The translations under genes were made by a program, and so were the position numbers. A stretch of 64,000 bases of DNA from Mycobacterium sp. DL99 (lineage in GTDB: Bacteria > Actinomycetota > Actinomycetes > Mycobacteriales > Mycobacteriaceae), in NCBI RefSeq assembly GCF_004762045.1, contig NZ_SJOM01000007.1, forward strand, positions 5,729,565-5,793,564, written 5' to 3'. Below are positions 1 to 10,402 of this stretch, one piece after another; position 1 is the first letter of the stretch; the number at the start of each line of letters is the position of its first letter. The notes under the pieces are model-generated. The model ran no database searches. It had not been told where the DNA came from and saw nothing but the letters and a program-made list of their open reading frames with translations.

Positions 1-3000
1 GACGTAGGCAACGAGATGATCAGCGGCCTCGCTGTGGAAGACGGTGGCGGCGGCCCGGGCAACCTGGGGGCAGGCCAGCAGGGTGTTCTCGATCTCCCCT
101 AGTTCCAGCCGCTGGCCGCGCAGTTTGATCTGCGCGTCGGCCCGGCCCAGGTACTCGAGGCTTCCCGCCGGGGTCCAGCGCACCAGGTCTCCGGTGCGAT
201 ACATGCGGGTTCCGGGAGCTCCAAAGGGGTTGGCCACGAACCGGTCCGCCGTCAGGTCGGGCCGGCCGACATAACCGCGAGCCACCCCCGGGCCGGCCAG
301 ATACAGCTCACCGACCACCCCTACCGGTGCGGGGTGCATCCGCGCATCTAGCACCTGTGCGCACACACCCGCGATCGGGGCGCCGATCCGCACGGGTTCT
401 CCGGATCTGAGCGCACTCCAGATCGACCAGATGGTGACCTCGGTCGGTCCGTAGGCGTTGAACATCGCCCGTCCGGGTGCCCACGCCGCCACCAGCTCCG
501 CAGGGCACGCCTCGCCACCCGTGACCAGGGTGGTCAACCCGCCCAGTCGGGTCCGGTCCAGCGTTGCCACCACCGTCGGGGTGATCAACGCGGCATCAAC
601 GCGCTGATCCTCGATCACGGCGGTCAATGCTTCTCCGGCATAGGAATCCGGCGCTGCCACCACCAGCGCGGCGCCGGAGGACACCGCCCACAGCCACTCG
701 AACACCGAGGCATCGAACGTCGGTGCGGCCACCATCAGCACCCGCGCGCCCGGGGCCACCCCCCACAATTCGCGATGTGCCGCGGCTTCACCCTGCAGAC
801 CCGCATGGCTGATTGCCACGCCCTTGGGCGTCCCGGTGGAACCGGACGTGAAGATCACGTAGGCGGCATCGTCGATATCCAACGGCGCCAACCGATCCAC
901 GTCGGTGATCGGCTCGGACGACCAGCCCGACAGATCGATATCATCGGTCCGCAGCACGGGTCGAGTCCCGGCGCCGGACAGCGTGTCGGTGTCGCGAGTC
1001 AGCACACACACGGCGTCGACGGTGTCGAACACCGCGGCGATCCGCTCAGCCGGATGCGACCGATCCACCGGCACATACACCCCACCCGCCTTGAGCACCG
1101 CCCACCACGCCACTACCAACTCAGCACAGCGGCCCATCGCCACGCCCACCGCACGCTCCGGACCAACCCCTGCACCGATCAACACCCGAGCCAACCGGTT
1201 CGACACCTCATCCAGCTCCCGATACGACAACACCCGCTGCCCATCGACAACCGCCACACCATCCGGATCCGCCGCCACCGCCGCCGCCAACAACTCCGAA
1301 CCCAACCCGACCGGAGCACCCACACCCGAACCAGACCAGTTCTGCAACACCAGATCCCGCTCGGCAGGATCCAGCAGACCCACCTCACCCACCACGACTG
1401 ACGAGTCCGCCACCACAACCTCAAGCACCCGACCGAACCAACGCACCAACCGCTCGATACTGGACCGGTCATACAAATCCGTGGCATAGGTGACCATCCC
1501 GGCAGCACCTTCGCCGGGCACATCCCGCAGATCGATGTCCAGATCCCATTTGGCGGTGTGGGTTTCGGCCACCAGTGCCTCGACCTCGGCACCGGCCAGG
1601 GCAACGTCCGGGCGCACGTTGTTCTGGAACACCATCGCGACCTGGAAGAGCGGGTGGTGCGAGGTGGAGCGCGTCGGGTTGAGCCGCTCCACGAGCCGCT
1701 CGAAGGGCACGTCCTGGTTGCTGTAGGCGTCCAGAGCCTTCTGGCGCACCTGCTCCACCACATCGCTGAAGCGCAGCCCCGAACCGACCCTCACGCGCAG
1801 CACCCAGGTGTTGACGAAGAACCCGACCAACTCATCGAGCGCGGCGTCGGTCCGCCCGGCGATCGGGGTGCCCAGCGCCACGTCCTCGCCGACGCCGGCC
1901 CGCTGCAGCACCACCGCCATCGCGGCCTGCAACACCATCGACACCGTCGCGTTGTGCGCCGCGGCAACCGCCTTGACCCCGGCCCACAGTTCCTGGTCGA
2001 TGTGTATCGGTACCCGGTCGCCGTGGTAGCTGGGTACCGGCGGACGCGGCCGGTCGGCCGGCAACGACACCACCTCGGGCAGGTCCGCCAACTCCCGGCG
2101 CCAGTACCCCAACTGCGCGGCGATCACGCTGTCGGGATCGGACTCCGAACCCAGCCACTCCTGCTGCCACAGTGTGTAATCCGCGTACTGCACCGGCAAC
2201 GGCGCCCACTCGGGAGCCTGTCCGGCACACCGGCTCGCGTAAGCCACTCCGACATCCCGCACCATCGGGGCCATCGACCAGCCATCAAATACGATGTGAT
2301 GCAAGACGATCGCCAGCAGGTACTGCTCGTGACCCATCTGATAGATCTGGGCCCGGATCGGGATCTCGGCCGACAGGTCGAAGCGGTACCCCGCCAACGC
2401 CACCAGCTCGGAGGCGGCATCGGTCTCCGACACCGACACCACCGCAGGACCACCACGGCGCCACAACCCCGCCTCGGCGGGCAACACCTTCTGGAAGGCG
2501 ACCCCGTCGATGTCGGGGAAGACGGTACGCAGCGACTCATGCCGGGCGATCACATCGTCCAGGGCTGCACCCAGCGCCTCGACGTCGAGCGCACCGTTGA
2601 TCCGGAACGCCGTCGGCATGTTGTATGTCGCGGCCCCGTCCTCGAACCGGTTGAGGAACCACAACCGGCTCTGCGCAAACGACAACGGGACGACCGCGGG
2701 ACGTTCGCCGGCCACCAAAGCCTTTCGCGTGTTGGAGCCCTCACCGATCCGGGGGGCCAACTCCGCCACCGTGGGGGCATCGAACAACGTCCGCACCGCC
2801 AGCCCGGAATCCAGACCGGTGTTGATCGCCGCGATCACCCGCATCGCCAGCAGTGAGTCACCGCCGAGATCGAAGAACGAGTCGTCCACCCCGACCCGCT
2901 CCAACCCCAGCACCTGGGCATAGATGCCGACCAGGATCTCTTCGGTAGGGCCGGACGGGCCACGGTACAGGGCAGCGCCCTGGTACTCGGGTATCGGCAG

Positions 3001-6000
3001 GGCCCGCGCATCCAACTTGCCGCTGACGGTCAACGGCAGTGCGTCGAGCAACACCACTGCGGCCGGCACCATGTAGCTCGGCAACCGCTGCGTCAACGCG
3101 GCCCGTGCCTGGACCGGATCCGCCGTACCCGTGATGTAGGCGACGAGTCGCTTGTCACCGGGACGGTCCTCACGAGCGAGGACCACCGCCTGCTGCACCC
3201 CGGCCACTTCAGACAGGGCAGCGCGCACTTCACCGAGTTCGATGCGGTATCCGCGGATCTTCACCTGTTCATCGGCGCGGCCCAGGTACCGCAACTGCCC
3301 ATCGGGGCCCCAGGAGACCAGATCGCCCGTGCGATACATGCGGGTTCCGGCCCCGCCGAACGGACACGCGAGGAATCGGGACCCGGTCAACCCCGGGCGG
3401 CGCAGGTAGCCCACACCCACACCCCGGCCGGCCACATACAGCTCGCCGATCACCCCGGGAGGCACCGGGCACAGCCGCTGATCCAGCACGAACAACGCCG
3501 CCGTCGATACCGGCGCACCGATCGGGACGACGTTGGGCCCATCTCCCCGGATCTTCTCCAAAGGCGCACTCATCGACGCATAGATCGTCGCCTCGGTGGG
3601 GCCGTAGGCGTTGATCACGACGCGCCCCGGTGCCCACTGGTCCACCACATCGGCGGGGCAGTCCTCACCACCCAGCAGCAACGCCACCGAATCCAAGCCC
3701 TCGGGCGAGAGCGCGGCCACCGCCGACGGGGTCTGAGTCAACACATTGACCCGTTCGGACACCAGGAGGGCCTGGAAATCGTTCGGCGATGCGGTCACCG
3801 CTTCGGGCACCACCACCAACCGGCCACCGGTCAGCAACGCGGCCCAGATCTCCCACACCGAGAAGTCGAACGCGTACGAGTGGCACTGCGTCCACACCTG
3901 TTCCACCGGTAGGGAGGCGGGCATCGAGTCGGCGACGTGAGCCAGGTTGCGGTGCGTGACCGCCACACCCTTCGGGGTGCCGGTGGTCCCCGAGGTGTAG
4001 ATGAGGTAGGCGAGGTCGTCAGGAGTGGGCAACCCCGGCGACGACCTCGCCGTGTCCGGGCCGGCTGACAGCCGGGGATCATCGATATCGAGGGTCGCCA
4101 CATCAGACCCGCCCAGCCGCTGCGCCAACCCGCCCGTGGTGAGCACGAGGACCGGAGCCGCATCGGCCAGCATGAACTGCATCCGCTCGTCGGGCACCAC
4201 CGGGTCGATCGCCAGATACGCCGCTCCGGCCTTGAGTGCCGCCAGCATCGCCACGACCGCTCGTGCTGAACGATCGAGTAGCAACGCCACCGCGTCGCCG
4301 GACTTCACCCCGGCAGCAATCAGCGCGTGCGCCAATCGATTTGATTCGACGTCGAGCTCCCGGTAGGTCAGCGCACAGCCTTCGAAACTCACTGCGACCG
4401 CATCGGGGGCCCGAACCACCTGGGCGGCGAGCATCGCCGGGATCGACATTGCCGCATCCGTCTGGTTCAGTACGGCCTGATTGCCGACCTGATCCAGTTG
4501 GGAATGTTCATCGTGATCGAGCACGTCGACCGACGACACCACCCGCGACGGATCAGCGGTGAACGCCACCAGTACCCGTTGCAGGCGTTCGACCAGGGTT
4601 TCGACGCTGGTGGCGTCGAAGACATCGGTGCGGAACTCCACCACCCCGGAGATGCCGGCCGGCTCGCCCTCGGGGGTCCACTGCTCAGCCAGCGAGAACG
4701 CCAGGTCCATTCGCGCAGTGTTTGTTTCAGACGACAGCGGCGTGATTCGCACATCACCCAACGCCAGGTCAGCCGCGGGATCCCCACCAAAGTTCTGCCA
4801 AGCCAGCATGACCTGGATCAAGGGGTGGTGCGTCAGGCTGCGGGTCGGGTTGAGCCGGTCCACCAGCGCCTCGAAGGGCACGTCCTGATGCTCGTAGGCA
4901 CCCAGGGCCCGCTGGCGCACCTGCGCCAGCAGGTCGGCCACGGTGGGATCTCCGGCGATGTCCACCCGCAGGACCAGCGTGTTGACGAAGAATCCGACCA
5001 ACTCGTCGAGCGCCGACTCACCACGGCCGGCAATCGGGAATCCCACGGCCACATCAGAACTGGAGCTGTGCTTCGACAACAGCACCGCCAACGCGGCCTG
5101 CACCACCATGAAGCTGGTGACGTTGTGTTCGCGAGCCACCCGGGCGACCTGCTGCTGCAACTGCGCCGGCCAGTCCACCGCCACGCTGGAACCGCGGTAG
5201 TCCGCGGTCGGCGGGTACGGCCGATCCGTCGGCAACTCCAAGCGCTCAGGAAGCCCGGCCAACTCCTGCTCCCAATACGCGAGCTGACCGGCGATCACAC
5301 TGCCGGGATCGGACTCCACACCCAGCCAATCCTGTTGCCACAACGTGTAGTCGGCGTACTGCACCGGCAACGGCATCCAATCAGGGGCCTGCCCGGCGAC
5401 GCGACTGGTATAGGCCATGCCCAGGTCCGCCACAAACGGTGTCACCGACCAGCCGTCGGCAGCGATATGGTGAACCACCGTCACCAGCACATGTTCATCC
5501 TCGGAAACACGGAACAGCGTTGCCCGCAACGGAATCTCGGTGGACAGATCGAAGCTGTGGCATACCACCGCGCTGACGGCTTCCTCCAGCCGGCCTGCCG
5601 GCCAATCTCCGGCGGCGACGACCCGCCAACCGAAATCGGCCTGCTCTGCCGGTACCACCACCTGCCGCGGCACACCATCGGCCGCGACGATCAGCGTCCG
5701 CAGGCTCTCCTGCCGGGCGATGACATCAGCCAGAGACGCGCCCAACGCATCCGCATCCAGACTCCCCGTCAACCGCAGACCCACGGCCATGTTGTAGATG
5801 GGCGACGGCCCCTGCAACTGATCGAGGAACCACATGCGCTTCTGCGCGTAGGACAGTGGAATGGCTTCGGGGCGTTTTCCGGCGACCAATGGTGCGCGCC
5901 GGTCGACGCTTTCGCCGATGCGAGGTGCCAACTGGGCCACCGTCGGTGCATCGAACAAGGTGCGCACGGCAAGCCCGGCATCCAGACTGGTGTTGACCGC

Positions 6001-8976
6001 CGCGACGAGGCGCATCGCCGACAGGGAATCGCCGCCGAGGTCGAAGAACGAGTCATCCACCCCCACCCGATCCAACCCCAACACCTGAGCGAAGATGCCG
6101 GCCAGGATCTCCTCGACCGCGTTGGTCGGGGCGCGATACCCGTCACCGACGTATTCGGGTGCCGGCAGGGCCCGCTTGTCCAACTTGCCGTTGACCGTCA
6201 ACGGCAACTGCTCCAGCGCCACGACCGCCGCAGGCACCATATAACTCGGCAACCGCTGCGCCAACACAGCCCGCACCTGCACCGGATCCGCAACACCGGT
6301 CAGATAAGCCACCAGACGCTTCTCACCCGGACGGTCCTCACGGGCGATCACCACCGCCTGATCGACCCCATCCACACCAGCCAAAACCGTTTGAATCTCG
6401 CCCAACTCGATCCGATACCCACGAATCTTGACCTGCTCATCAGCCCGCCCGGCATACCGCAACTGCCCATCAGGACCCCACGACACCAGATCCCCGGTCC
6501 GATACATCCGCGATCCGTCACCACCGAACGGGCACGGGACGAACCGTGAGGCAGTCAACCCCGGACGGCGCACATAACCCACACCCACACCCCGGCCCGC
6601 CACATACAACTCACCCACCACACCCGGAGTCACCGGGCGCAACCACTGATCGAGAACAAACAGCGCAGTGCCCGGCACCGGCACACCAATCGGGACGGAA
6701 TCCGAACCGGGCACCAGCGGAGCGCTGATCGTGGCAAATACCGTGGTCTCGGTCGGCCCGTAGCCGTTGATCATCACCCGGCCCGGCGCCCACCGATCCA
6801 CCACATCCACCGGACACGCCTCGGCAGCCACCATCAGCGCCGCCACTGAATCCAACTGCGCGGGATCCAAAACACCTACAGCAGAGGGAGTCTGGCTCAG
6901 AACCGTCACCCGCTCCCCGACCAGGAGCGCTTGCAGCATCTCGGGCGACCGGGCGGTCTGCTCGGGCACCACAACCAGTCGCCCGCCGTGCAGCAACGCC
7001 CCCCAGATCTCCCACACCGAATAATCGAACGCCAACGACGAACACGCAGCCCACACCTGGCCCGGACCCATCTCGACACCGATGTCCATACCATCGAAGA
7101 GCCGGGTCACGTTCTGATGCGTGACTGCAACGCCTTTCGGTGTTCCCGTCGTCCCCGATGTGTAGATGATGTGTGCCAGGTCGTCAGCAGACGGGACCGC
7201 CAGCGCGGTCGCCGGCCGCGCGGCGATCCGCGGATCAGCCATATCGATGACCGCCACGGCACGACCGTCCAGCCGCTCGACCAACGCCGCCGTGGTCAGC
7301 ACCGCCACCGGTGCGGCATCTGCCACCATGAACTCGATCCGGGCGTCCGGCACCGCCGGATCAATCGGCAGATACGCCGCTCCCGACTTCAATACACCCA
7401 AGATGGCAACGACCGCATCAGCCGAGCGCTCGGCAAGCAAACCCACGCAGGTACCCGGGCCCGCACCCTGGGCGACCAACAGGTGCGCCAACCGATTCGA
7501 GGCCTCATCCAGCTCCCGATAGGACATTGAACGACCGTCGAAGCTGATCGCCACCGCGTCTGGGGCCTGCGCCACCCGCGCCGCGAACAATCCCGGAATC
7601 GACTCTTCGTCCACTTGCTGCCGCAAGACCGCCCAATGGCCGACCGTTCCGAGGCGCGAACACTCATCGCGATCCAACACATCCACCGTTGACAACGCGC
7701 GCGACGGATCGGCCGTCATCGCCACCAGCACCCGCTCCAACCGGACGGCCAGTTCAGCGATCTCGAAGTTCGAGAACGGCTGCCCAGTACCCATGGCGCT
7801 GAGGAAGAGCTGGTCGCCGGCGCCCGAGAAGATCAACCCGAAGCCACCCACAACACCGGCGTTGGTCAAGGTCGCGGATGCCTCCGCACCGCCGAAGTCC
7901 AGGGTGAACGTCGACGGAAGGAAGTTGACGCTGACCCGGTTCGCCAACTGGCCCGACCCGCGCGAGTTGACCTTGCGCTCAAGCCCGTGCACCGGGAAAC
8001 GCTGATGCTGCAACGCTTCCCGAATCCGGCTGTCAGCTTGTTCGCAGAAATCGGTGATCGACGTTTGCGGCGACGCATCCAGTACCAGTGGCACAACCCC
8101 CGCCACCATCCCGGGAATGGTTCGCGCTTCAGGGCTCACTCGCCGGCTGACCGGAAAATCCAGAACCACGGTCGAGCCTTGCGCACGCCAACCGCGGACC
8201 AACAGTGCCAAGGCCGCGGTGAGGACCGACGATCGCGGGAGACTCTTCAGTTGGGCGGACTGCTCAACACGGCGCAGGACCGAGGGATCCAATTGCACCG
8301 GCGCAGAAGACCAGTACGGGTCGTGCTCGTCCGTGGCCACAGGCAGTGGATACTGCTGTTCGTCGTCAGGGGGAAGGTTTCCGGCCCAGTAGGCCTCATC
8401 GTCGAGGTAGTCCCCTGAGGCCTCGTAGTCCGATTCAGAGTCGACCAGATCGGACAACGAGCCGAACAAGTCGGATGAGATGGGAGCGCCGGTGACAGTT
8501 GCGGAGTAGACGGACGCAACGCGATGGCCGATCAGCGCGAGCCCGGTGCCGTCCACCACGATGTGGTGGAAGCACGCGATCAGGAAGTGTTCATCGATAC
8601 GGGTCTGGAAGAGTGCGAACCTGAACAGCGGCCCGGTCAACGACATTGGTGTGCGTTGGATTGCCGCCGCCAGGTCGCGGGCTTCCTGAACGGGGTCGTC
8701 CGCGTTCCGGACGTCATAGAAGTCCAGCGCGACATTCGAATGGTCGACCGCTCTCTGGAAAACCTGACCGTCGACTTCGAAGAACGTGGCCCGTACGGGT
8801 TCGGCCTCACGGATCACCCGACAGATCGCCCACTCAAGGACGTCGCGCTCTACCGTGCCTGCGATTCTCACGAACAGTCCGAGTTGCCACTCCGTACCGG
8901 AGCGAGCCATGTCTTGCGCCAGCCAGATGTCGAGCTGTGCGCGCGTTACCGGCAGCGATTGTTGATCCTGCTGCAT
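1..8976 (-). CDS. Multimodular non-ribosomal peptide synthetase (partial, C-terminus outside window)
   Basis: Assembles a peptide on carrier domains. The frame is open to the left edge, so 2,992 residues are seen. Domains in order: condensation 1 (about 5-440, HHIVVDG at 137), adenylation 1 (about 465-950, [10 protein letters not shown] near 605), carrier 1 (LGGDS, Ser984), condensation 2 (HHIAADG at 1169), adenylation 2, carrier 2 (Ser2041), condensation 3 (HHIVFDG at 2226), adenylation 3 (cut after its A8 region). No epimerase is seen. Specificity residues aligned by eye to GrsA: A1 D-Y-W-S-M-A-G-V-F, A2 D-F-W-T-L-G-A-I-Y, A3 D-A-F-L-V-G-A-I-W. I do not recognise these as defined codes; A1 and A2 have the SVWEIW context common in Thr-type domains. 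A condensation domain ahead of the first adenylation domain suggests a lipid-started peptide or acceptance from another synthetase. The ATG at 8976 has GGGAG six bases upstream and lies 49 bases after mbtH. Confidence 0.95.
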   Translation of the reverse strand, partial: MQQDQQSLPVTRAQLDIWLAQDMARSGTEWQLGLFVRIAGTVERDVLEWAICRVIREAEPVRATFFEVDGQVFQRAVDHSNVALDFYDVRNADDPVQEARDLAAAIQRTPMSLTGPLFRFALFQTRIDEHFLIACFHHIVVDGTGLALIGHRVASVYSATVTGAPISSDLFGSLSDLVDSESDYEASGDYLDDEAYWAGNLPPDDEQQYPLPVATDEHDPYWSSAPVQLDPSVLRRVEQSAQLKSLPRSSVLTAALALLVRGWRAQGSTVVLDFPVSRRVSPEARTIPGMVAGVVPLVLDASPQTSITDFCEQADSRIREALQHQRFPVHGLERKVNSRGSGQLANRVSVNFLPSTFTLDFGGAEASATLTNAGVVGGFGLIFSGAGDQLFLSAMGTGQPFSNFEIAELAVRLERVLVAMTADPSRALSTVDVLDRDECSRLGTVGHWAVLRQQVDEESIPGLFAARVAQAPDAVAISFDGRSMSYRELDEASNRLAHLLVAQGAGPGTCVGLLAERSADAVVAILGVLKSGAAYLPIDPAVPDARIEFMVADAAPVAVLTTAALVERLDGRAVAVIDMADPRIAARPATALAVPSADDLAHIIYTSGTTGTPKGVAVTHQNVTRLFDGMDIGVEMGPGQVWAACSSLAFDYSVWEIWGALLHGGRLVVVPEQTARSPEMLQALLVGERVTVLSQTPSAVGVLDPAQLDSVAALMVAAEACPVDVVDRWAPGRVMINGYGPTETTVFATISAPLVPGSDSVPIGVPVPGTALFVLDQWLRPVTPGVVGELYVAGRGVGVGYVRRPGLTASRFVPCPFGGDGSRMYRTGDLVSWGPDGQLRYAGRADEQVKIRGYRIELGEIQTVLAGVDGVDQAVVIAREDRPGEKRLVAYLTGVADPVQVRAVLAQRLPSYMVPAAVVALEQLPLTVNGKLDKRALPAPEYVGDGYRAPTNAVEEILAGIFAQVLGLDRVGVDDSFFDLGGDSLSAMRLVAAVNTSLDAGLAVRTLFDAPTVAQLAPRIGESVDRRAPLVAGKRPEAIPLSYAQKRMWFLDQLQGPSPIYNMAVGLRLTGSLDADALGASLADVIARQESLRTLIVAADGVPRQVVVPAEQADFGWRVVAAGDWPAGRLEEAVSAVVCHSFDLSTEIPLRATLFRVSEDEHVLVTVVHHIAADGWSVTPFVADLGMAYTSRVAGQAPDWMPLPVQYADYTLWQQDWLGVESDPGSVIAGQLAYWEQELAGLPERLELPTDRPYPPTADYRGSSVAVDWPAQLQQQVARVAREHNVTSFMVVQAALAVLLSKHSSSSDVAVGFPIAGRGESALDELVGFFVNTLVLRVDIAGDPTVADLLAQVRQRALGAYEHQDVPFEALVDRLNPTRSLTHHPLIQVMLAWQNFGGDPAADLALGDVRITPLSSETNTARMDLAFSLAEQWTPEGEPAGISGVVEFRTDVFDATSVETLVERLQRVLVAFTADPSRVVSSVDVLDHDEHSQLDQVGNQAVLNQTDAAMSIPAMLAAQVVRAPDAVAVSFEGCALTYRELDVESNRLAHALIAAGVKSGDAVALLLDRSARAVVAMLAALKAGAAYLAIDPVVPDERMQFMLADAAPVLVLTTGGLAQRLGGSDVATLDIDDPRLSAGPDTARSSPGLPTPDDLAYLIYTSGTTGTPKGVAVTHRNLAHVADSMPASLPVEQVWTQCHSYAFDFSVWEIWAALLTGGRLVVVPEAVTASPNDFQALLVSERVNVLTQTPSAVAALSPEGLDSVALLLGGEDCPADVVDQWAPGRVVINAYGPTEATIYASMSAPLEKIRGDGPNVVPIGAPVSTAALFVLDQRLCPVPPGVIGELYVAGRGVGVGYLRRPGLTGSRFLACPFGGAGTRMYRTGDLVSWGPDGQLRYLGRADEQVKIRGYRIELGEVRAALSEVAGVQQAVVLAREDRPGDKRLVAYITGTADPVQARAALTQRLPSYMVPAAVVLLDALPLTVSGKLDARALPIPEYQGAALYRGPSGPTEEILVGIYAQVLGLERVGVDDSFFDLGGDSLLAMRVIAAINTGLDSGLAVRTLFDAPTVAELAPRIGEGSNTRKALVAGERPAVVPLSFAQSRLWFLNRFEDGAATYNMPTAFRINGALDVEALGAALDDVIARHESLRTVFPDIDGVAFQKVLPAEAGLWRRGGPAVVSVSETDAASELVALAGYRFDLSAEIPIRAQIYQMGHEQYLLAIVLHHIVFDGWSMAPMVRDVGVAYASRCAGQAPEWAPLPVQYADYTLWQQEWLGSESDPDSVIAAQLGYWRRELADLPEVVSLPADRPRPPVPSYHGDRVPIHIDQELWAGVKAVAAAHNATVSMVLQAAMAVVLQRAGVGEDVALGTPIAGRTDAALDELVGFFVNTWVLRVRVGSGLRFSDVVEQVRQKALDAYSNQDVPFERLVERLNPTRSTSHHPLFQVAMVFQNNVRPDVALAGAEVEALVAETHTAKWDLDIDLRDVPGEGAAGMVTYATDLYDRSSIERLVRWFGRVLEVVVADSSVVVGEVGLLDPAERDLVLQNWSGSGVGAPVGLGSELLAAAVAADPDGVAVVDGQRVLSYRELDEVSNRLARVLIGAGVGPERAVGVAMGRCAELVVAWWAVLKAGGVYVPVDRSHPAERIAAVFDTVDAVCVLTRDTDTLSGAGTRPVLRTDDIDLSGWSSEPITDVDRLAPLDIDDAAYVIFTSGSTGTPKGVAISHAGLQGEAAAHRELWGVAPGARVLMVAAPTFDASVFEWLWAVSSGAALVVAAPDSYAGEALTAVIEDQRVDAALITPTVVATLDRTRLGGLTTLVTGGEACPAELVAAWAPGRAMFNAYGPTEVTIWSIWSALRSGEPVRIGAPIAGVCAQVLDARMHPAPVGVVGELYLAGPGVARGYVGRPDLTADRFVANPFGAPGTRMYRTGDLVRWTPAGSLEYLGRADAQIKLRGQRLELGEIENTLLACPQVARAAATVFHSEAADHLVAYV

Positions 8977-9025
8977 CGGAATCTCCCACCGCGAGATGTC
9001 ATGCGAGTCCGCCCCCCGGGCCCGT

Positions 9026-9256
9026 CTACGTATCAGAGGCCTGACCTTGCGCCAGCCTGTCGCGCAGCGTCTTCGGCCGGATGTCCGGCCAGTTCTGTTC
9101 GATGTAGTCCAGACACGCGGCGCGATCCGCTTCGCCGAAGGCCACCTTCCAGCCGGCTGGAACGTCGGCGAAGGTCGGCCACAGGCTGTGTTGCTCCTCG
9201 TCGTTGATCAGGACGAGAAAACGACCGTTGTCATCGTCAAAAGGGTTGATGCTCAT
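9026..9256 (-). CDS. MbtH-like NRPS accessory protein
   Basis: Small protein (76 residues) that binds NRPS adenylation domains and is often needed for their folding or activity. The family signature is clear: NPFDDDNG near the N-terminus, then HSLWP, PAGW and a C-terminal NWPDIRP segment, which together hold the three conserved tryptophans. The start at 9256 is chosen because GGGGAGGA lies four bases upstream and MSINPFDD is the usual N-terminus; an in-frame start at 9331 would add an uncharacteristic 25-residue tail. It is the first gene of the NRPS operon and presumably serves the synthetase just downstream. Confidence 0.95.
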   Translation of the reverse strand: MSINPFDDDNGRFLVLINDEEQHSLWPTFADVPAGWKVAFGEADRAACLDYIEQNWPDIRPKTLRDRLAQGQASDT

Positions 9257-9458
9257 CTGGTCCTCCCCACCGTCTAGTGGACCAGGAAAAGCGTCGCAAC
9301 GTTCCGGAGGCAGGACTGCATTACCCCACACCTACGCCCGCGTTGTTTTTGTTTCTTTGGCCCACTCCAGCTATGCCGTACCTAGTTGCAGGGCGCCAGC
9401 ATATCGGCTTCTCTTCACGGGGGTGTAGAAATCGAAGATCCGGGCATATCCTGTTGCT
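9257..9458. promoter_or_regulatory. Divergent intergenic region between mbtH-NRPS and the DUF2505 gene
   Basis: This 202-base gap separates divergently oriented genes, so it should carry the promoters for both. It is visibly less GC-rich than the flanking genes around 9345-9380. I looked for an IdeR iron box, expected if the NRPS made a siderophore, and found no convincing 19-bp palindrome. No operator is assigned. Confidence 0.5.
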
Positions 9459-9962
9459 GTGTCGCGGTCATTCGACTTCACGGTCGACTCATCAGCCACA
9501 GTTGAGCAAATCCATTTTGCATTCGGCGAACGGGACTACTGGCTTGCACGGCTGACGAAGTTCGGCAGCCTCGGCCGGCTCGACACGTTGAGCGTGGATA
9601 CCGATGGCTCCATCACCGCCGTCGTCGTGCACAACCTGCGCCCAGATGGCCTACCAGCACCTTTCACGAAGTTCTTCCCCAGCGAGTGGCAGATAGTCCA
9701 GAACGAGAAGTGGCGTGCGATCGGCGGCGGGCGGGTACGCGGCGAGGTCAGTGTCGTGCCGCACGGAGCGCCCGGGTCCTGGGTCGGCACGGCACTCATA
9801 ACACCCAGGTCGGACGGGTCGCAGCTGAAGTGTGCAGCGACCGCGGAGTTCAAGGTCCCGCTGGTCGGCGGGAAGATCGAGGGCCTGATGGGCCGCATGT
9901 TGGTGCAGAACATCTCCGTCGTGCAGCGCTTCACGGCCGAATGGATCACGAGTCACGTCTGA
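9459..9962 (+). CDS. DUF2505 family (SRPBCC-fold-like) protein
   Basis: Protein of 167 residues recognised as a DUF2505-type actinobacterial protein. It opens with the family-typical RSFDFTVDSSATVEQIHFAF, continues with a tryptophan-containing YWLARL segment, and ends with VPLVGGKIEGLMG followed by QRFTAEWI. The family resembles SRPBCC lipid-binding folds but has no established activity. No signal peptide or membrane segment is visible. The start is the GTG at 9459; no upstream ATG gives a better N-terminus. It is a lone gene pointing away from the NRPS operon, and nothing in the context fixes its role. Confidence 0.8.
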   Translation: MSRSFDFTVDSSATVEQIHFAFGERDYWLARLTKFGSLGRLDTLSVDTDGSITAVVVHNLRPDGLPAPFTKFFPSEWQIVQNEKWRAIGGGRVRGEVSVVPHGAPGSWVGTALITPRSDGSQLKCAATAEFKVPLVGGKIEGLMGRMLVQNISVVQRFTAEWITSHV

Positions 9963-10402
9963 CCCAACCCGCCCCGCACGACATCCGTGTAGTTCAATCC
10001 AGCGAAACGGGGCGCGTTGTCCCCTGGCCAGATGAAACCTGCCGAAGCCCAGTAGCGAGCCGCAGCTGCATAGCCGCGCAAGCGATCAGCAAACCATGGC
10101 CATGGGCTGCAATACCGCTAGTCCGCGGGTTCTGCAGCCACTGGCGGCGGAGATTGAGTTAGCCATGATGGCGCTGCATTGTCTCGAATAATGTGAGCCA
10201 AGATCACCAGTCGCAAAATTTGCGATTGCAAGCACGGGCCATCCTGGCTAACAGACCGCTGCCAGGAAGATCACAATCAATATCAAACATTCGCCGTGCG
10301 TCGATCATTAATTGTTGACAAGTGAAATAAATGGCCATGTACGGAATTCGTCGCGCAATTATTCAGATCTTGATTGAGGTTTCCAGAATCGGTCTGCAAC
10401 CC
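9963..10402. other. Intergenic region with no recognised gene
   Basis: About 440 bases between the DUF2505 stop and the recQ stop, two genes that converge on it. The part from about 10190 to 10390 is clearly richer in A and T than its surroundings. Reading frames here lack protein-family character, and no tRNA, strong terminator hairpin or insertion-sequence end was recognised. It may be decayed sequence. Confidence 0.5.

Noticed and set aside
1558-2856. Long plus-strand open frame across the NRPS gene
   Set aside because: It is antisense to well-defined condensation and adenylation domains and shows only His/Arg/Gln-rich shadow composition, a common effect of high GC third positions.
4498-6549. 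Plus-strand open frame of about 680 codons
   Set aside because: It is a mirror of NRPS module 1-2 coding sequence; the opposite strand holds intact HHIAADG and LGGDS motifs, and the plus frame has no family motif.
9257-9458. IdeR iron box that would mark a siderophore NRPS
   Set aside because: No 19-base palindrome near the TTAGGTTAGGCTAACCTAA pattern was found.
10080-10165. Possible tRNA-like fold around a GGTTCTGC string
   Set aside because: No TpsiC consensus GGTTCGA and no paired acceptor stem could be built on either strand.
10315-10343. TTGACA at 10315-10320 as a sigma-70-type promoter
   Set aside because: No acceptable -10 hexamer lies 16-18 bases downstream and no plus-strand gene follows.
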